From a virus, in the IMG/VR virus record IMGVR_UViG_3300044613_001962, positions 1 to 24,509 of that record: a DNA stretch of 24,509 nucleotides. One strand, 5' to 3'. The notes under the pieces were generated by a model. It was not told the DNA's origin, ran no database searches, and was given only the letters and a program-made list of their open reading frames with translations. Both the position numbers and the translations under genes were made by a program. Numbering within the stretch: position 1 is the stretch's first letter; each line of letters opens with the position of its first letter. Below, piece by piece: positions 15,839-22,207 of this stretch.

Positions 15839-16704
15839 TGGCTATCGTCTCATCGCGTGAGTTGTTTCGCGAGAACAAGTTTCGCTTCGGCGAGTCGCGC
15901 GACCTCACTCGACGCTTCGTAATCACGCACGACGGGACGCAGCCGACCGGCAACGACCTTGTCGCCGAGCTCAACATCGACCTCGGCCACATTCACCCCG
16001 AGTACACGAACAACTACTGCATCGAGGTCGAGTACCGCGAGGGCTACGAGGACTCGCAGTATCACGGCGAGTTCATCGCGCGATACGGCACGACAGACCC
16101 GGACAATCTCAACCAGCCGACGCTACGTGCGCCGAAGTGGACGTTCACGACGCAGGGCAGCACGATCCCGGCGTTTCGCTACTTCGCAGGCGATGGCAAC
16201 GCGACGCTGCTGCCGCTGACAAACAGCGCTTTTGATTTCTTCGAGGGGCTGACCGGCGATGAGGCACAGTGCAAAGTCACGATCCAGCAGAACGTCGCGA
16301 CCTTCCCGAGTGCTCTGGCGATCGCGCTGACGAACTGCATCAACTCGACGGCGTGGATTGGTGGAGCCAAACACTGCTGGAAGTGCCAGGGCATCAGCGC
16401 AGAACTTAAGTTCGAAAACTGGGGCAACGCGCTGTACCGATTTTGGGACACGTCTGTCGAGTTGCTGTTTCGTCAGACAGGCTGGCCGCTGCAAATACCA
16501 GACGTGGGGTTCAACTTCATCTTGAATAGCCAGAAGCGTCGCGCGATGGTCTTCGATTTTGAAAACGCGGAATGGGTCGCGTCGCCCGGTCCTGTCGGGC
16601 TTGACGGAAACGGCGGACTGACGCTCGGTGCTCCGGCGATCCTCACGCGTCGCGTGCATCCCGAGGTGGATTTCAATTCTTACTTCGGGTCGCCTCCGGC
16701 GTGA
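15838..16704 (+). CDS. tail protein downstream of tape measure, possible distal tail
   Basis: This 288-residue protein starts at ATG 15838, overlapping the tape measure stop. Its place right after the tape measure is that of the distal tail protein or tail-tip adaptor. It is rich in aromatic residues (Trp, Phe, Tyr) and has mixed alpha/beta patterns with segments such as NYCIEVEYREGYEDSQYHGEFIARYGT and PALRAPKW-like stretches, and a Cys pair in KHCWKCQG (Cys-x-x-Cys with a nearby His). I do not recognise a named family, so the function is from position only. Four bases separate its stop from the next start. Confidence 0.68.
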   Translation: MAIVSSRELFRENKFRFGESRDLTRRFVITHDGTQPTGNDLVAELNIDLGHIHPEYTNNYCIEVEYREGYEDSQYHGEFIARYGTTDPDNLNQPTLRAPKWTFTTQGSTIPAFRYFAGDGNATLLPLTNSAFDFFEGLTGDEAQCKVTIQQNVATFPSALAIALTNCINSTAWIGGAKHCWKCQGISAELKFENWGNALYRFWDTSVELLFRQTGWPLQIPDVGFNFILNSQKRRAMVFDFENAEWVASPGPVGLDGNGGLTLGAPAILTRRVHPEVDFNSYFGSPPA

Positions 16705-16707
16705 CGC

Positions 16708-17160
16708 ATGGCTAATCCAGTCCTGTTTGACATTGCGTCAGCGACGCGTATTGCCAACGCGGTGCGGAAGGTCGAGATCGGCGACCGCAGCGAGAGGCCG
16801 CTGACGTTTGACCAGATCGTGCCGCAGCAGCAGCGGAAGACGTTTCGCATCGCCACGTTCACCGGCGCGTGGGCGATCAACGCCACGAAGACGGTCACGT
16901 TCAAGTATCAGACGAACACGCCGAATACGGCGGTCGTGACGAATCTGTTTTTCCCGGTGCCCGCGCCGGCCGGTGCGACTGACTGTGCCATCGCGAAGGA
17001 CGGCACGGCTTGGTTCCTCATTGATGTGCCGCTTCAGACCGTCAGCGTCATAACAGGAGTCAGCCTGACCACGGCAGGCCTCCAGTTCACTCGGTCGAGC
17101 ATCTCTGTACAGGCGTCTGCCACGCTTACGATCACGACCATCGGAACTACGGCGTGCTGA
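16708..17160 (+). CDS. tail-tip or minor tail protein of unknown function
   Basis: This 150-residue protein is beta-rich, with an N-terminal helix (DIASATRIANAVRKVE) followed by strands: FTGAWAINATKTVTFKYQTNTPNTAVVTNLFFPVPAP and LTTAGLQFTRSSISVQASATLTITT. The pattern resembles a small jelly-roll-like or Ig-like domain such as those on tail tips, but no family is recognised. It starts at ATG 16708 after an intergenic of three bases, and the next start is two bases after its stop. It is probably cotranscribed with the tail genes. Confidence 0.66.
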   Translation: MANPVLFDIASATRIANAVRKVEIGDRSERPLTFDQIVPQQQRKTFRIATFTGAWAINATKTVTFKYQTNTPNTAVVTNLFFPVPAPAGATDCAIAKDGTAWFLIDVPLQTVSVITGVSLTTAGLQFTRSSISVQASATLTITTIGTTAC

Positions 17161-17161
17161 T

Positions 17162-17785
17162 ATGACGTTAGTGACGAAGGCTGGGACGTTATTGGTCAAG
17201 GACGGGGCTCTGCAGCAAGGCTGCGAGTGCTGTGCGCCGACGTTCACCTGTGGGGCATGCACCGCAATACCGTCGTCGCTTACAGCTACTATATCAAGTG
17301 CGGGCGGATACATATCAGACATGGGCTGCGTGTTTGGCAGCTCAACTCTTCTTTTGAGCCGCCCTAATTTTTTCCAAAAAGCAGCACCGAGCGGCTGTTG
17401 GAATTCCCAGACTGGGGCATTCTGCGACGAATCAATACGAACAGACCTGTGGACGAGCGGCGTCGATACAAGCGTAGGAGGTATTCTGTATAAGTCTTTC
17501 GGGCAGTGCATCGATGGCTTAGGCGCTAGAGTCAACCCCCAGATGTTCGTAGGGTGCGGAGTCGTTGCGGGACTCTTCATAAGATTTTCTTGCGGAAGGA
17601 ACCCGTCGCAGCAGACTGGGTGTCCAACGGCATACGATCAAATAGGGTCTAACTTCGGAGGGTCCTTTGATACACTTCAGATAAACCTAACAATCACGTC
17701 TTGTAGTCCTTTTCTGGCGACCGGCTCGCGGGTCACTAACGGCGTGACGCTTACGGCAAGCGTCTCTGGCAACCCTCTCCCATGA
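17162..17785 (+). CDS. cysteine-rich protein, probable tail-tip or host-contact protein, foreign composition
   Basis: This 207-residue protein has 13 cysteines, including a dense N-terminal cluster (GCECC, then CGAC), and Gly/Ser-rich strands to the end. It begins with TKAGTLLVKDG, a short repetitive lead. Its base composition differs from neighbours: codons such as ATA, AGA/AGG and TTA/CTT are frequent, and in 17281-17340 I count 30 G+C of 60. The Cys pairs could form disulfides or bind metal. As the last gene of the tail block it may contact the host surface or be a recent acquisition. Function is unknown. The ATG at 17162 follows the previous TGA by one base. Confidence 0.62.
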   Translation: MTLVTKAGTLLVKDGALQQGCECCAPTFTCGACTAIPSSLTATISSAGGYISDMGCVFGSSTLLLSRPNFFQKAAPSGCWNSQTGAFCDESIRTDLWTSGVDTSVGGILYKSFGQCIDGLGARVNPQMFVGCGVVAGLFIRFSCGRNPSQQTGCPTAYDQIGSNFGGSFDTLQINLTITSCSPFLATGSRVTNGVTLTASVSGNPLP

Positions 17786-18234
17786 CCCCCTGCAACCGCT
17801 TGCACTTGGAGGCCCGCTGTCGCGAGCGTGGCTACACGCTCGACGAGGTGATGCCGTGCGTCGTCGCGCAGGACGGCGATGAGTGGACGATTGACGTTGA
17901 CCACCCGGCATACCCGCGGCATCCGAAGCCGGGCTTCGCGACATCGCAGCCGGCTGCATCGCCTACGCAGCCGACCTCCGGCCCTGGCACAGAGCTCTCC
18001 CGCCTCCTCAAGCGATTCGGCATCGAGCCGACGCCAACCTGCCAGTGCCGCGCAAAAGCCGCCGAGATGGACGCCTGGGGACCGGACGAGTGCGAGCGGC
18101 CCGAACGCATCGACGAGGTGGTTGCCGTGATGCGAGCGGAGGCCGAGGCTCGTGGCCTCCCGTTCCTCGACGCCGCCGGCCGTCTGCTCGTGCGACGTGC
18201 TATCGCCAACGCCCGGCGTGCCGCCGCGAGTTGA
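17782..18234 (+). CDS. phage accessory protein with Cys motif, function unknown
   Basis: This 150-residue protein has two conserved-looking parts joined by a Pro/Ser linker. The N-terminal part, CNRLHLEARCRERGYTLDEV with a DVDHPAYP motif (residues about 4-44), resembles a short phage domain I have seen near tail genes. The C-terminal part, GPGTELSRLLKRFGIEPTPTCQCR (about 67-90), with Cys87, Cys89 and Cys104, ends in a helix LPFLDAAGRLLVRRAI (about 126-141). I recall the GPGTELxxLLxRFGI...C.C...A..MD..G..C pattern from other phages without a known function. ATG at 17782 overlaps the previous stop. Confidence 0.75.
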   Translation: MTPCNRLHLEARCRERGYTLDEVMPCVVAQDGDEWTIDVDHPAYPRHPKPGFATSQPAASPTQPTSGPGTELSRLLKRFGIEPTPTCQCRAKAAEMDAWGPDECERPERIDEVVAVMRAEAEARGLPFLDAAGRLLVRRAIANARRAAAS

Positions 18235-18267
18235 CACGTTATCCACCATGTCGGCGAGAGGGACGCC

Positions 18268-18555
18268 ATGCCGCCGACCGACCACCACGTCACGATTGAC
18301 GGCAAGCGCTGGCTGTTGCGGTTCACCCGCCTCCAGGGCGGTGCCGACGGCTGGACGATCTACGACGAGGCCCAGCCGCGGATGCTCATCGACGACCGCC
18401 TAGCTGACGGGCAGCGACTCGAGACGGTGCTCCACGAGCTCGCCCATGCCGTGCTCGGCTCGTCGATCAGCGAGCAGGCCGTGACGGAGCTCGCCCGCGT
18501 CCAGCGTCGTGTGCTCTGGCAGGTGCTGAGGTACAGGGAGGTGCCACGTGGGTAA
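18268..18555 (+). CDS. small metallopeptidase-like protein (HELAH motif)
   Basis: This 95-residue protein has HELAH at residues 56-60 in VLHELAHAVLG, the zinc-binding HExxH signature of metallopeptidases; a downstream Glu (EQAVTELA, about 69-74) could be the third ligand. The N-terminal half is beta-strand like. It is short compared with proper peptidases, so it may be a minimal SprT- or ImmA-like domain. An AGAGGGA ribosome binding site precedes ATG 18268. If active it might process a phage or host protein; no substrate can be seen. It overlaps the next gene by eight bases. The motif is clear; the function is inferred. Confidence 0.72.
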   Translation: MPPTDHHVTIDGKRWLLRFTRLQGGADGWTIYDEAQPRMLIDDRLADGQRLETVLHELAHAVLGSSISEQAVTELARVQRRVLWQVLRYREVPRG

Positions 18556-18811
18556 GTCCTCAAGGCCATCGCTCACAGATGACGTGTTGGGCCGCATCGT
18601 AGTGCGCAAGCCCAGCCTGTCGTGGTTCGACCGCCTGCCGCCTGATGTGCAGGCCGAAACACTTGAGATTCGCAAACAGTTCGCGAGCGGGGCTCTGTCG
18701 GTGTCTGGGGTCGTGCTCGCCCGTGCGATGGTCGATGCGTACACGTCTCGTGGTTACTCGATGTCCAGCCCACGACAGGTGCGAGAGTGGCTCAGCGGAA
18801 AAACACTCTGA
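18548..18811 (+). CDS. small protein of unknown function
   Basis: This 87-residue protein starts with GTG at 18548 after GGGAGG. It is mostly helical, with SWFDRLPPDVQAETLEIRKQF (about 25-45), then a Ser/Val-rich turn and a helix GVVLARAMVDAYTSRGY (about 54-70), ending in PRQVREWLSGKTL. The layout of short helices with a turn is compatible with a helix-turn-helix-like DNA-binding protein, but no family is recognised. Stop TGA at 18809 lies 22 bases inside the next gene, so the two are coupled in translation. Confidence 0.66.
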   Translation: MGKSSRPSLTDDVLGRIVVRKPSLSWFDRLPPDVQAETLEIRKQFASGALSVSGVVLARAMVDAYTSRGYSMSSPRQVREWLSGKTL

Positions 18812-19863
18812 CCGACGCGGTCGTTGCCGCTGCGGCGACTGCCGAGCAACTGGCGACCGATGCCGAGCTCGCGCGGCTGCGTGCCGAGGTGGCGACGCTC
18901 CGCGGTCGATACACGGCGGCACTCGGCCAGATCGACCGCGAGCGTGAACGTGCCGACGCCCTCGCCGGGCTCAAGGGCATCGAGGGTAAGCGGCCGGCGA
19001 TCAAGGCGAGCAAGGGCAAGAGGCACCCGGCGACGATGGTCGTGCTGCTCTCCGACATTCACTGCGAGGAGACGGTGCGGCCCGAGACCGTCAACGGGCT
19101 CAACGCCTTCGACCTCGACGTATGCGATGCTCGCATCAACGAGTTATCTGAGCGGTTCTTCACGCTGCTCGACCACGAGCGGCAACTGTGCCGCATCGAC
19201 CGCGTGTGCGTCTGGCTCGGCGGCGATCTCATCAGTGGCATGATCCACCCGGAGCTCGCCGAGGAGAACAGCCTGCATCCGCTGGCGGCACTGCGGTGGA
19301 TCGGCGAGCGGCTGCGCGGATTCCTCGACGCCGTCGCGGACAACGCGAAAGAGGTGCTCGTCGTCACGTCGTGCGGCAACCACGGGCGGACGACCGAGAA
19401 ACTCCGCACGAACGAGGCCGACACGTCCTACGAGCATCATCTCTACGTGACGATGGCGGCGGCTGAGCAACGGAAAAACGTCGCGTGGCAAATTGGCGAG
19501 GGGCACCTGAACTACGTCGATCTCGACGGGTTCGCGATCCGCTTCATGCACGGGCACGCCGTGCGATTCCAGGGCGGCATCGGCGGCATCCACGTGCCGC
19601 TCAACAAGGCGATCGCCGCGTGGGACTCGACGCGTCGTGCGGACCTCACGTGCCTCGGGCACTGGCACCAGTTCTCGTGGTCGCGATCTGGCCGCTACGT
19701 GACCAACGGGAGCGTGATTGGACCGTCCGCCTACAGTGTGCGAATCAAAGCCAGCTACGAGCCACCTTGTCAGGCGGCGTTCGTCGTCGATCACCATCGG
19801 CGCGAGGTGACGCGGGCGTATCCGGTGTTTTGTGATCGAGACTTGAGGAGCAAGCATCAGTGA
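18787..19863 (+). CDS. calcineurin-like metallophosphoesterase
   Basis: This 358-residue protein has all five motifs of a dimetal phosphoesterase: DIH in LLSDIHCEE (Asp90, His92), GGD in WLGGDLI (residues 145-147), GNHG (197-200), HGH in MHGH (255-257) and GHWHQF (291-296). It therefore should bind two metal ions and hydrolyse phosphoesters; DNA ends or nucleotides are possible substrates, not visible in sequence. The first 60 residues form a charged coiled coil before the catalytic domain, which is unusual. GTG at 18787 lies inside the preceding gene (overlap 25 bases). The next gene begins at its stop as GTGA. Confidence 0.9.
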   Translation: MAQRKNTLTDAVVAAAATAEQLATDAELARLRAEVATLRGRYTAALGQIDRERERADALAGLKGIEGKRPAIKASKGKRHPATMVVLLSDIHCEETVRPETVNGLNAFDLDVCDARINELSERFFTLLDHERQLCRIDRVCVWLGGDLISGMIHPELAEENSLHPLAALRWIGERLRGFLDAVADNAKEVLVVTSCGNHGRTTEKLRTNEADTSYEHHLYVTMAAAEQRKNVAWQIGEGHLNYVDLDGFAIRFMHGHAVRFQGGIGGIHVPLNKAIAAWDSTRRADLTCLGHWHQFSWSRSGRYVTNGSVIGPSAYSVRIKASYEPPCQAAFVVDHHRREVTRAYPVFCDRDLRSKHQ

Positions 19864-20483
19864 CGACTACAGCGACGCTCGAGGAATCCAACGCCGCGCT
19901 ACGATCTGCAGTAGAGACGCGGCTCTCCGGCAAGACGACGGTCGAGATGAGCCCGATGGTGGCGAGCCTGCACGGGTGCAAGCCGGCGCTCGAAGCGGCG
20001 ACGGCGGCGCTCAGTGGCGGATGCTGCGAGGGTGCGAAGCCTCGTTGCCACGAGGAATCGTCAACGTACTCAGAGTGGACGCCGCCCGACTACTCGCGAC
20101 GAGAGGAGGCGGTTGCCGGGTTCAAGCGGCTTGTGGAGGACGCACGGCCCGCACGCGAGGCGAGGGCGGCACGGGCCAGCGTCCACCCGTCGAGCCAGGC
20201 GTTCTACGACGCGTGCGATTCGCTCAAGGCGATGCACCGGGCGAAGAGTGCCGACTACGGCTCGGCTCACGATCCGCTGGCGAACATCCGCAACGGTGCC
20301 GAGTTTGTCGGCGTCGAGCCGTGGCGTGCCGCGATGGTGCGACTCAGTGACAAGGTCACGAGGCTCGCCACATACAACCGCACGGGCACGCTGCTACATG
20401 AGGGCGTTGACGACACGCTGCTCGACCTCGCCAGCTATGCCCTGCTGTGCCTCGTGCTGCACCGGGAGTCGCGGCGTGACTGA
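19860..20483 (+). CDS. NTP-pyrophosphatase-like protein (DUF1599-type, nucleotide modification associated)
   Basis: This 207-residue protein carries, from about residue 113 on, the pattern of the DUF1599 nucleotide-modification associated domain: a helix with AFYDACDSLKAMHRAKSADYG (Lys129, Asp132), then DPLANIRNGAEFVGVEPWRAAMVRLSDKVTRL (about 138-169), and EGVDDTLLDLASYALLCLVLH (about 181-201) with the acidic cluster expected of all-alpha NTP-PPases. The family is found in phages that make or control modified nucleotides. The first 110 residues are unrelated, with Cys pairs (GGCCEGAKPRC) of unknown meaning. GTG at 19860 overlaps the phosphoesterase stop. It follows that phosphoesterase, consistent with nucleotide metabolism. 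Confidence 0.82.
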   Translation: MTTTATLEESNAALRSAVETRLSGKTTVEMSPMVASLHGCKPALEAATAALSGGCCEGAKPRCHEESSTYSEWTPPDYSRREEAVAGFKRLVEDARPAREARAARASVHPSSQAFYDACDSLKAMHRAKSADYGSAHDPLANIRNGAEFVGVEPWRAAMVRLSDKVTRLATYNRTGTLLHEGVDDTLLDLASYALLCLVLHRESRRD

Positions 20484-20652
20484 CCGAGTCGAGCTCACCG
20501 AGGACGACGTGGCGAGGATCATGGACCGCATGATGCGGGCCCGCGAGGCTCGCTCGCGACAGGCGGCGTCGCTCGCTGAAGATGTTGAGCGGCTGCTCGA
20601 TGACCGGCTGCGGCTGCTCACCGTGATCGCGAGACTCCGCGAGCTGCAGTAA
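20476..20652 (+). CDS. small helical protein of unknown function
   Basis: This 58-residue protein starts with GTG at 20476, just before the preceding stop (overlap eight bases), with GGGAG eight bases upstream. It is a highly charged helix with heptad-like Leu spacing (VARIMDRMMRAREARSRQAASLAEDVERLLDDRLRLLTVIARLREL), likely a short coiled coil. No family is recognised. It is the last gene before a 150-base intergenic region with a repeated promoter module, so it closes the accessory operon. Confidence 0.6.
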   Translation: MTDRVELTEDDVARIMDRMMRAREARSRQAASLAEDVERLLDDRLRLLTVIARLRELQ

Positions 20653-20706
20653 TCCGGGCGGGGCGCGGCGGCGCGGGTGTCCCTCTCCCACTCGCGCTGC
20701 CCCCTG

Positions 20707-20795
20707 CCCCGGAATCCCCTGTTTTCGTGGGCAAAACCGCCCTCGAAAAAAATCTTTGCAGGGGGCTTGTCCACTTGTCCGATACCGGCTATAGT
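20707..20795 (+). repeat. regulatory repeat copy A (upstream of the 20838 gene)
   Basis: This stretch aligns without gaps over its first 70 bases to 23760-23847. Shared blocks are CCCCGGA, GTTTTC, AAAAC, AAAATCTTT with CAG, CTTG and the operator CCGATA(C/T)CGG. An inverted repeat GTTTT-7 bases-AAAAC lies at 20721-20737. Copies A and B are direct repeats 3 kb apart, on either side of the integrase. The preceding 20653-20706 shows no gene. Confidence 0.75.
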
Positions 20796-20802
20796 TTGGG
20801 CG
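20767..20802 (+). promoter_or_regulatory. promoter 1 with operator in the spacer
   Basis: A -35 TTGTCC (20767-20772) and -10 TATAGT (20790-20795) are 17 bases apart. The spacer contains CCGATACCGG (20779-20788), an imperfect palindrome. A GTG lies six bases after the -10, at the expected transcription start (20802), in frame with the gene at 20838 that has its own ribosome binding site. A protein bound at the operator would block RNA polymerase. Confidence 0.78.
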
Positions 20803-20837
20803 TGACGGGACGAGACACCAACAAGAAAGGGACAACG

Positions 20838-21113
20838 ATGACGGCGACTAAGACCAACTGGAGCAAGGGTGACCGGGTTCAGATCACGACGACGACCGCT
20901 GGTCCCGAGCTGCTGGAGATCGTCGGGTTCCGCCGTCGCCCGAGCGGCACGCAGTACGTCGTACTGGCGGACGCTGCGACCGCGACACGTATTCGGGCCG
21001 GCGAGTGCAATCCGCGGGTGGTCGTGCTGACCGGCATCGGCGGTCGGGTGCGCGAGGTCGAGACCCAGTGGTTCCACCGCCTTGCGGCGCGCGGCCTTGT
21101 GGTCGCCGCCTGA
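20838..21113 (+). CDS. small protein under promoter 1, unknown function
   Basis: This 91-residue protein starts at ATG 20838 after GAAAGGGAC. The first part (TNWSKGDRVQITTTTAGPELLEIVGFRRRPSGTQYVVLAD) reads as small beta-barrel strands with a Gly-Asp turn, like an SH3- or KOW-type fold; the second half has IRAGECNPRVVVLTGIGGRVREVE, then an Ala-rich helix. No family is recognised. An in-frame GTG at 20802 could add 12 residues if the mRNA is read without leader; the ribosome binding site favours 20838. A GC hairpin follows the stop. Confidence 0.68.
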   Translation: MTATKTNWSKGDRVQITTTTAGPELLEIVGFRRRPSGTQYVVLADAATATRIRAGECNPRVVVLTGIGGRVREVETQWFHRLAARGLVVAA

Positions 21114-21124
21114 CCGACACCAAC

Positions 21125-21150
21125 GCCCGGCGGCAACTTCGCCGCCGGGC
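21125..21150 (+). repeat. intergenic hairpin, copy 1
   Basis: GCCCGGCGGC (21125-21134) and its exact complement (21141-21150) form a perfect ten-base stem with loop AACTTC, 12 bases after a TGA. No T-tract follows, so a simple terminator is unlikely; mRNA stabilisation, processing or attenuation are options. Copies 2 and 3 are at 21530 and 24213. Confidence 0.8.
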
Positions 21151-21178
21151 TCACCACGAGAGAGAAAGGGACCGAGCG

Positions 21179-21517
21179 ATGACGACGACGAACACGACCG
21201 ACGCCTACTGGATCGACGGCTCCGCATACTGCCGCGGCTGCGTGGAGTGCCGCACGCCTGCGATCGACGCAGCTGATGCTACTCGCGGGCCAGCTGGCGA
21301 CGCACGCTGCCCATGCTGCGGAGGGCGCGCCGATGCTGGAGAGCCCGAGTACCGCATCGCGTTCGTCCGCGAGAGCGGCAACTGGGACATCGTCGAGACG
21401 TTTCACGCGGCGGACCACGACGCGGCCAACGCCTACGCTGAAGAGCGGTACGCGGACCACGATTGGTACGTGATCGACCACACAGGCCGCAACATCAACG
21501 GCGGCGTGGACGGCTGA
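21179..21517 (+). CDS. small Cys-rich protein with zinc-ribbon-like N-terminus
   Basis: This 112-residue protein begins at ATG 21179 after GAAAGGGACC. It has a Cys-rich first half: CRGCVEC (about residues 19-25) and CPCCGG (about 48-53), giving four or five Cys for a zinc knuckle. The second half has strand and helix patterns (YRIAFVRESGNWDIVETFHAADHDAANAYAEERY) and ends WYVIDHTGRNINGG. No family is recognised; nucleic-acid or protein binding is a guess from the Cys pattern. It lies between two copies of the hairpin and belongs to the same transcript as the gene at 20838. Confidence 0.7.
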   Translation: MTTTNTTDAYWIDGSAYCRGCVECRTPAIDAADATRGPAGDARCPCCGGRADAGEPEYRIAFVRESGNWDIVETFHAADHDAANAYAEERYADHDWYVIDHTGRNINGGVDG

Positions 21518-21529
21518 CCGACACCAACC

Positions 21530-21553
21530 CCCGGCGGCAATCCCGCCGCCGGG
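21530..21553 (+). repeat. intergenic hairpin, copy 2
   Basis: CCCGGCGGC (21530-21538) pairs with GCCGCCGGG (21545-21553), nine bases with loop AATCCC, placed 12 bases after a TGA. The stop and lead TGACCGACACCAAC is shared with copy 1. A strong ribosome binding site (GGAGG) for the next gene follows. Confidence 0.8.
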
Positions 21554-21575
21554 TCACGCACTGGAGGGACGAACG

Positions 21576-21992
21576 ATGGCAACGCGATCCGAGAAACAGA
21601 GGGCCGAAAGAGTCTCGCGGCTGCGGGCCAAACTGCATGGCGTCGAGGCGGCTCTTGCCGCCGTTCGCAAGCAGGTGGCAGCAGAACTTGAGCGTATCGA
21701 AAGGCTTGTCGCTAGCGTGAGTACGGCGGCGGTTCAAGAAGAGAGAACGACGATGCAGCACCTTGCGATGTCTGTGCCTTTCGATGAGTTCGTTGGAAGC
21801 CTGACTCTTCGAGCCAGGAAAACGCTAGAAAAGTGCGGAGTCACAGACTCGGGCGGCTTAGCAACGCTGTCGATGTGCAGGCTCTTGGAGGTTCCAAACT
21901 GCGGTCGCGGCACCGCCCTGCGAATCGCGAACCTGCTCGAGGAGCAGTACGGGGTGACGCTGCCAGAACTAGAGTGGGAGTCGCTCCCATGA
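21576..21992 (+). CDS. RNA polymerase alpha-CTD-like protein with coiled-coil N-terminus
   Basis: Residues about 1-60 form a charged coiled coil (RVSRLRAKLHGVEAALAAV). Residues about 66-128 resemble the C-terminal domain of RNA polymerase alpha, the helix-hairpin-helix unit that binds UP elements and activators: SLTLRARKTLEKCGVTDSGG (compare the family's L-x-x-R-x-x-x-x-L-x-x-x-G-I), LATLSMCRLLEVPNCGRGTALRIANLLEE. The family's usual Asn-Phe-Gly in the hairpin is Asn-Cys-Gly here. It could alter promoter choice by host polymerase, or just bind DNA. ATG 21576 follows GGAGGG; an internal ATG at 21753 also has a purine-rich lead. It overlaps the next gene as ATGA. Confidence 0.68.
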   Translation: MATRSEKQRAERVSRLRAKLHGVEAALAAVRKQVAAELERIERLVASVSTAAVQEERTTMQHLAMSVPFDEFVGSLTLRARKTLEKCGVTDSGGLATLSMCRLLEVPNCGRGTALRIANLLEEQYGVTLPELEWESLP

Positions 21993-22198
21993 AGAAACGC
22001 CCCTCCACCCACGCCGCCATCCTCTCCGTCACCGACGCCGCCCGGCTCGCTGGCGTCACCGACCGCCACATGCGTCGCCTCATCGCCGACGGTGTGATCG
22101 CGGCGACACGCGTGGGCCGGGCGTGGCTCGTCGATCGGGCCAGCGTCGCGGCGTGGCAGCGGCATCCGACGATGGGCAGGCCGGCGGGCACGCCTTGA
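21989..22198 (+). CDS. excisionase-like helix-turn-helix protein
   Basis: This 69-residue protein has the MerR/excisionase-type winged HTH: LSVTDAARLAGVTDRHMRRLIADGVIAATRVGRAWLVDRASVAAWQR. The helix (TDAARLAGVTDRHMRRLI), turn and wing strand (ATRVGRAWLV) match the family used in excisionases and small regulators. It overlaps the alpha-CTD-like gene (ATGA) and ends nine bases before the convergent integrase stop, which suits an Xis (recombination directionality factor) role, but a transcription regulator is also possible. Confidence 0.82.
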   Translation: MKKRPSTHAAILSVTDAARLAGVTDRHMRRLIADGVIAATRVGRAWLVDRASVAAWQRHPTMGRPAGTP

Positions 22199-22207
22199 CC
22201 AGCAGCG

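Noticed and set aside
21125-21150. Hairpin copies as intrinsic terminators
   Set aside because: No T-tract follows any of the three, and a ribosome binding site and gene come next.
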